Origin: JBOGXA01 sp050694175
GTDB lineage: Bacteria; Actinomycetota; CADDZG01; WHSQ01
Direction of reading: 5' to 3'
NCBI GenBank assembly: GCA_050694175.1
Contig: JBOGXA010000020.1
Span: 1-64,000, forward strand
DNA: 64,000 nt
Position 1 is the stretch's first letter; each line of letters begins with the position of its first letter. The notes below the pieces were generated by a model. It did not search any database and was not told the DNA's origin. It saw only the letters and a list, made by a program, of their open reading frames with translations. Below are positions 59,874-64,000 of the stretch, in pieces. The position numbers and the translations under genes were made by a program.

Positions 59874-60775
59874 CCTTCACCTCCTACTCTCGCTTCCGTT
59901 CCTTCGTACGCACGCTGCAACTCGGCTAAATCGAACTTTTTCATCTGGAGAAAGGCCTGAGTCACGCGATCGATCTGCTCTTGAGTGCCGCGGGCCATGT
60001 ACTCGTCCAGGAGTCTAGGGATGATCTGCCATGAGAGGCCGAACCTATCCTTGAGCCAGCCGCACTGTTCCGACTCGGGAACTGCGCTGAGCTTGTCCCA
60101 GAAGTAGTCGATCTCGCTCTGATCCTCACAACCCACCATGAACGAGATGGCCTCGTTGAACCCGAACTTGTGGTCTTGCGCGCTGTCCATCGCCGCGAAC
60201 TCTTGCCCATCCAGCGAAAAGCCGACGTATCTGACGGTCCCCTCCTCGTCCGGCTCCTCACCGGCACCGTAGCGAAGGATGTCGCCGCCCTTCGAGTTCG
60301 GGAATACCGACGTGTAAAAGTTGACGGCTTCCTCGGCCTTGCCGGCTACGTCGCCCACGAACATCAGGGTGGGCGTGATGCGCTGGGTCATCTCCTGGTC
60401 ACCGATGTACCCGACTTGCCACGAGAGACCGTAGCGATCCTCGGTCCACCCGTAGCGTTCGCTGAATGGATAGGAATCGAGCGGCATCAGCGCGTTCCCG
60501 TCGTGGAGCTTGTTCCAGAACGCGTCGACCTCGTCCTTTGTCTCGCATTGCACGAAGAATGAGACTGCGGGAGTGAATCTGAAGAGCGGTCCGGCGCTGA
60601 TCGCCTGGAAAGTCTGTCCAAAGAGCTCGAACGTGACGATGTCGGTATCTCCCGATGGGGTATTGCGCAGAGTGCTGACGTCCGTGACCTTCGAGTCCGG
60701 GAACGTCGAGCAATAGAACTCGGCTGCTTCGACGGCCTCTTTGTCGAACCAGAGGTGGGGCGTGATCTTGTCCAC
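59870..60775 (-). CDS. Two-domain VOC (PhnB-like) protein
   Basis: 301 residues made of two PhnB-like units: ITPHLWFDKEAVEAAEFYCS in the first and ITPTLMFVGDVAGKAEEAVN in the second. Each ends with a pattern like CGWLKDRFGLSWQIIPRLL. Such proteins are often labelled 3-demethylubiquinone-9 methyltransferase-like, although no methyltransferase fold is present. It heads a two-gene unit with the smaller VOC gene. Confidence 0.88.
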   Translation of the reverse strand: MDKITPHLWFDKEAVEAAEFYCSTFPDSKVTDVSTLRNTPSGDTDIVTFELFGQTFQAISAGPLFRFTPAVSFFVQCETKDEVDAFWNKLHDGNALMPLDSYPFSERYGWTEDRYGLSWQVGYIGDQEMTQRITPTLMFVGDVAGKAEEAVNFYTSVFPNSKGGDILRYGAGEEPDEEGTVRYVGFSLDGQEFAAMDSAQDHKFGFNEAISFMVGCEDQSEIDYFWDKLSAVPESEQCGWLKDRFGLSWQIIPRLLDEYMARGTQEQIDRVTQAFLQMKKFDLAELQRAYEGTEARVGGEG

Positions 60776-60957
60776 GGCGGTCTCCTTCCTGGTCCAGCGG
60801 GGCCCGGCGATCAGAGCGCCGAGCGCTATTTGACATCATTTGAGACTCCCCCGCCGAACGAAACTCATCGGTCGGGGCCGACCCCGGCCGAGGGGGTCGT
60901 AGCCTGTCGCCGTGCCAGATCGGGGAGCTAACGCTCGCACCGGGACATTTTCGAACG

Positions 60958-61974
60958 TCAGGATTTCTTGGCGCGGCTGCGTGACACGCGGGGCGGCTCG
61001 TCGGGCTGCTTGGGATAGACCGGCGGCCACGGCGCGTCGTGAAGGCCGTTATCCCGGTCCCGCTCGTGCATGGCGAGGAAGGGCTCGAGCGACTGTGGGT
61101 TCGCGTTCATCTCCTCCCAGGGATCGCCGCGCTCTCCGATCCGCGCCGGGAGCGATGCGATCGTTAGGTCGTCGGGATGGATCACATCGATCTCGTCCCA
61201 ACCGATGGGCGTCGAAACCTGGGCCCCCGCTCGAGCGCGCACGCACCACGCGCCGAACACCGTCTTATGGGGCGCGTTCTGGTTGAAGTCCACGAACACA
61301 CGCTCGCCCCGATCCTCCTTCCACCACTGTGCGGTGAGGATGTCCGGGCGACGCCTTTCGAGCTCTCGTGCAACGGCCACTGCTGCGGATCGAACCTGAT
61401 ACGAGTCCCAGCGGGGCTCGAGTCGGACGTACACGTGCAACCCCTTGTTGCCCGTCGTCTTGGGATAGCCGACGACTCCCAACTCATCGAGGAGACCTCT
61501 CAACTCCCGCGCTGCCGCGCGGATGTGAGTGAAGTCCGTGCCGGGCTGGGGATCGAGGTCCAAGCGTAGCTCGTCAGTGAACTCTGATCGGGCGGCAAGA
61601 TACGGCCACACGTGGAAGCCTAGACACCCGAGGTTGACCGCCCACGCTATGTGCGCGAGATCGGCCGCGACGAGAGCGCGCGACTCGGTTCCGTTCGGTG
61701 TGGCGACCGTCGTCGTCTCCAGCCACGGCGGCACCGACTTCGGAACTCGCTTTTGGTAGAAGGACGATCCCATCGCGCCCTCCGGGAAACGCTGCAGGAG
61801 CAGAGGGCGGCGCCCCATCGTTCGCATGAGGGGTTCCGCGAATCGCAGATAGTGCTTGACGAGCTCGAGCTTGGTTTCTCCGCGCTCGGGAAAGAACACT
61901 CTGGCTGGGCTGGTGATCCGGACCTCGCGGTCGCCGATCACAATGGTCTCGTCGTTGCCCTTCATCGACGGCAT
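60958..61974 (-). CDS. LigD-type polymerase/primase-domain protein
   Basis: 338 residues corresponding to the polymerase domain of the bacterial non-homologous end-joining enzyme LigD. It has ITSPARVFFPERGETKLELV, the catalytic LRLDLDPQPGTDF (two metal-binding Asp), KTTGNKGLHVYVRLEP and VFVDFNQNAPHKT. No ligase or nuclease domain is attached and no Ku gene is in the window. As a stand-alone polymerase domain it may fill gaps or act with a separate ligase. Confidence 0.93.
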   Translation of the reverse strand: MPSMKGNDETIVIGDREVRITSPARVFFPERGETKLELVKHYLRFAEPLMRTMGRRPLLLQRFPEGAMGSSFYQKRVPKSVPPWLETTTVATPNGTESRALVAADLAHIAWAVNLGCLGFHVWPYLAARSEFTDELRLDLDPQPGTDFTHIRAAARELRGLLDELGVVGYPKTTGNKGLHVYVRLEPRWDSYQVRSAAVAVARELERRRPDILTAQWWKEDRGERVFVDFNQNAPHKTVFGAWCVRARAGAQVSTPIGWDEIDVIHPDDLTIASLPARIGERGDPWEEMNANPQSLEPFLAMHERDRDNGLHDAPWPPVYPKQPDEPPRVSRSRAKKS

Positions 61975-62165
61975 GCGGGCCTCATGGCGTCAATCGTTTC
62001 ATGGGAGAGCCGGGCTGTCGGCTCGACCACAGGCATCCTCTCTCGACATCTCGCCATACAGACCGGGCGGAACGCGGGAATCCATCGGTCGGAGAATCTT
62101 TCACGTCCTTCCAGGTCACGAGGGGCGGCCTTTCAATTTCGTCACCTCTGCGATAAAGACACTAC
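61975..62165. other. Gap between divergent LigD-type and sigma-factor genes
   Basis: No clear hairpin or repeat is present. It must hold the promoters of both units, but no sequence stands out as a recognised promoter. Confidence 0.35.
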
Positions 62166-62801
62166 GTGGAGGTACGCCCACGGCAACCCAGGCTTCCCGA
62201 TGGGATCGACAATGACGGATACAGACGCATCCGCAGGCTCATGCGCGCTTCCGTGCTGAGGGCGTGGCGGGCGAGCAACGAGGTGATAGCGGGCGTCGAT
62301 CCATGGGACGTGGTCGACGAGGCCTGGATCTCGATGGCGGAGCAGAACTTCGAGAGCAAGGGCGACTTCCTGCCCCACGCGCTCACGGTCGCTCGCAACA
62401 AGGCGATCGACCATCAGCGCCGGGCCGAAGCCCGCCGCAGGGACCACCGCTCGATCGAAGTGCCGGCCGTGCAAGAGGGGATCTCGGGTTCGGTCGGCGC
62501 CGACGTCGACTACTTCCGCAGCCAGGAACAGGTCGCTGCGGTCGCCCGCTTGGCGCTATGGGAGGAGGCGATCTACGAGCGCGGCGTACTGACGGAGCTA
62601 CAGCGTCAGGTGTTCGTCGCGGTGCGTATCGACGGCAAGAGCCGGGCCGCGGTCGGGCGCGAGCTCGACCCACCGCTCAGCGGCCAGCGCGTCGGCCAGA
62701 TAACGGCGGAGGCGTTCATCAAGCTGCAGAGATACGTGGAGCAGAACGAAGATAGTGCGCTCGGCGCAGGCCCGAAGGGAGGTGCGGCAGGTGGCGGATA
62801 G
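62166..62801 (+). CDS. ECF-like sigma factor or sigma-like protein
   Basis: From the GTG at 62166 the protein has 211 residues. Region 2-like helices lie at about 20-85 (VLRAWRASNEVIAGVDPWDV, FLPHALTVARNKAIDHQRRA). Region 4-like helices lie at about 135-195 (ERGVLTELQRQVFVAVRIDG, then KSRAAVGRELDPPLSGQRVGQITAEAFIKL). The insert between the two recognition helices is unusual. It is the first gene of a unit with a protein of unknown function and an SMC-type ATPase. It may be a dedicated regulator of that unit or have another DNA-binding role. Confidence 0.65.
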   Translation: MEVRPRQPRLPDGIDNDGYRRIRRLMRASVLRAWRASNEVIAGVDPWDVVDEAWISMAEQNFESKGDFLPHALTVARNKAIDHQRRAEARRRDHRSIEVPAVQEGISGSVGADVDYFRSQEQVAAVARLALWEEAIYERGVLTELQRQVFVAVRIDGKSRAAVGRELDPPLSGQRVGQITAEAFIKLQRYVEQNEDSALGAGPKGGAAGGG

Positions 62802-63675
62802 CGACAAGGTCCAGGAGGCGCTTGCCGCCTTCCTCGAGCAGCTCGAGATGGGTGGAGCCGAGCCCGACGTCTCGCACCTGACGGATGTCGAACGGCGCGA
62901 GCTGCAGGAGCTCATCGATGCGCTCGAGCTCACCGAGGGCGTCGCGTTCGGCCGGGGCCGCGAGGAGAGTTCGACCGTACTCGAGGCGGCGACCGAGGAA
63001 GGAAAGCGGTTGCTCGCCGATCTGCGCGGCTCGCTTCCGCCGGGCGTGCGACTGGAGGCGGACGAGAACCGGTTGATCGCCCACGTCGGCAGGCTCGCAC
63101 TCGTCGATCGCTTCGTCGTCGGCACTTTCGGGGGGCGCGTGCGGGTGTGGCTCGTCGACATCGACGGGATCCAAGCGATCGAGGAAAGCGCAGACGCTCT
63201 AACCGACCTCGGCCGCGTGTTCCGGATGTTCCCCGACATGTCGGCGGTGGCGCTCGTAGGCCGCGACCTGTCGTGCGTGATCGTCGAGCCCGAGGACACC
63301 GCGCCCCAGATCCAAGTGCCGAGCGGGTCGTTCGTGTCGCGTCGCTTCAGGCGCGCGATCGAGCCCGCGGTCCAGGCACTGCCGGCTTTCCTCGACGAGC
63401 TGATCCCCTATTGGGACCCGATGCCGTCATTCGATCCCGAGTCCGGCGTGCGCATCGACATAGCGGAGGTGGCGAGCGACTTCGCCGGGGCCGCGATCGA
63501 AAGCCAACGCCGGATCGGCGAGCGGGCGCGCAGGGGGAACCCGAAGAAGGACGCGCTGGCTGCGTTCGGTGGTAAGGAATCAAAGGCCGTCGACGCACTC
63601 GTGAAGGGTCTCTTCGACGGGAGCATCGATCCCAACGACGTCGAGGGCCGGATCGAAAGGCTGGCCGAGCGATGA
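62791..63675 (+). CDS. Protein of unknown function in the sigma/ATPase unit
   Basis: The GTG at 62791, with GGAGGTG upstream, overlaps the sigma gene end and gives 294 residues. Residues 1-80 are helical and acidic; 80-190 look like an alpha/beta domain (RLIAHVGRLALVDRFVVGTF, GRVRVWLVDIDGIQAIEESA); the tail is helical with a basic cluster (ERARRGNPKKDAL). I do not recognise it. The C-terminal stop overlaps the ATPase start as ATGA, so it is probably made in fixed ratio with the ATPase and may be its partner. Confidence 0.75.
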   Translation: MADSDKVQEALAAFLEQLEMGGAEPDVSHLTDVERRELQELIDALELTEGVAFGRGREESSTVLEAATEEGKRLLADLRGSLPPGVRLEADENRLIAHVGRLALVDRFVVGTFGGRVRVWLVDIDGIQAIEESADALTDLGRVFRMFPDMSAVALVGRDLSCVIVEPEDTAPQIQVPSGSFVSRRFRRAIEPAVQALPAFLDELIPYWDPMPSFDPESGVRIDIAEVASDFAGAAIESQRRIGERARRGNPKKDALAAFGGKESKAVDALVKGLFDGSIDPNDVEGRIERLAER

Positions 63676-64000
63676 TCCGCCGCCTCCAGCTGCGCAACTG
63701 GCGTGCATACGAGAGCCTCGACCTTGAGCTCGGTCCGGGCGCGACCTTCGTCGTCGCGTCGAACGGCATCGGCAAGACATCGCTGATCATGGGAGCCTGC
63801 TGGGGACTGTTCGGCGACGCGACCCCGGTCAACGCGGCGAGCGAAATCCGCGGCGACGCCGACTCCGCGACCGTGGCGATCGAGTTGCGGCTGCCGTCGG
63901 GAGTGGATGCGGCCATCACGCGCTCCGTTGATCGCAGGGGCAAGGTCGCGCTCGAGGCGAAGCTCCCGGATCGCACGATCACATCGCAGGGCGAGCTCGA
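63672..64000 (+). CDS. SMC/RecF-type ATPase, 5' part only
   Basis: The ATG overlaps the previous stop. The first 109 residues read MIRRLQLRNWRAYESLDLEL, then the Walker A motif ASNGIGKTSL (about 29-38) and LIMGACWGLFGDATPV, as in RecF, SbcC, Rad50 and related ATPases. The gene runs off the window, so the coiled coil, Walker B and total size cannot be judged. Such proteins repair DNA or act in phage defence. Its unit with a sigma-like factor and an unknown partner is not one I recognise. Confidence 0.85.
   Translation, partial: MIRRLQLRNWRAYESLDLELGPGATFVVASNGIGKTSLIMGACWGLFGDATPVNAASEIRGDADSATVAIELRLPSGVDAAITRSVDRRGKVALEAKLPDRTITSQGEL

Overview
The window is high-GC DNA from an actinomycete-like bacterium, probably an uncultured Actinomycetota lineage; this assignment is an inference. 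It rests on the SigE-type sigma factor with a membrane partner, the HisKA_3 kinase, the LigD-type polymerase, frequent GTG starts with GTGA/ATGA gene overlaps, and the overall gene style. No 16S or ribosomal marker is present to place it more finely.

Positions 1-17.2 kb are a patchwork of accessory DNA. Three 3' halves of a tRNA-Lys(CTT) gene (4945-4990, 9234-9279, 17102-17151) are accompanied by short direct repeats spaced in whole helical turns. They look like the ends of integrated elements stacked at one tRNA site. Between them lie a sigma factor operon, secreted cupin and lipoprotein genes, a TPR regulator, a tautomerase and hydrolase pair, a decayed IS with terminal inverted repeats (9448-10626), a metzincin-like protease, a SagB-type flavoenzyme and a FIST-domain sensor. 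Several gene scraps occur (ProX/OsmF-like, sixA, DUF2269).

Positions 17.5-25.4 kb hold a two-component system, an alpha/beta hydrolase divergent from a TetR regulator, a small coiled-coil/membrane pair, a frameshifted tyrosine integrase and a frameshifted YCII gene.

Positions 25.4-58.4 kb form a large catabolic and uptake block. It has a Liv-type ABC importer, a NitT/TauT-type ABC importer with two permeases, a Rieske oxygenase resembling N-demethylases, and two isochorismatase-fold amidases. Four molybdenum-hydroxylase large subunits share only two [2Fe-2S] subunits and one FAD subunit. Two LVIVD-propeller proteins, a nitrilase, three small cupins, an ACMSD-like amidohydrolase, a cyclase, an XRE-cupin regulator, a C-C hydrolase-like enzyme, an EamA exporter and a CoxG protein complete it. 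The block looks like two related half-clusters, each with an amidase, one hydroxylase of each of two subtypes, one Fe-S subunit and one LVIVD protein. Four divergent intergenic regions carry the same 15-bp motif, TTGASYAYMRTTSAA, and a fifth carries a weaker copy. This suggests one regulon, perhaps under the XRE-cupin regulator. The enzyme set fits import, N-demethylation or hydroxylation, ring opening and deamidation of an N-heteroaromatic compound; the actual substrate cannot be read from sequence.

Positions 58.4-64 kb hold an IS21 remnant, two PhnB-type VOC proteins, a LigD polymerase-domain protein, and a tightly overlapping operon of an ECF-like sigma factor, an unknown 294-residue protein and an SMC/RecF-type ATPase that runs off the window.
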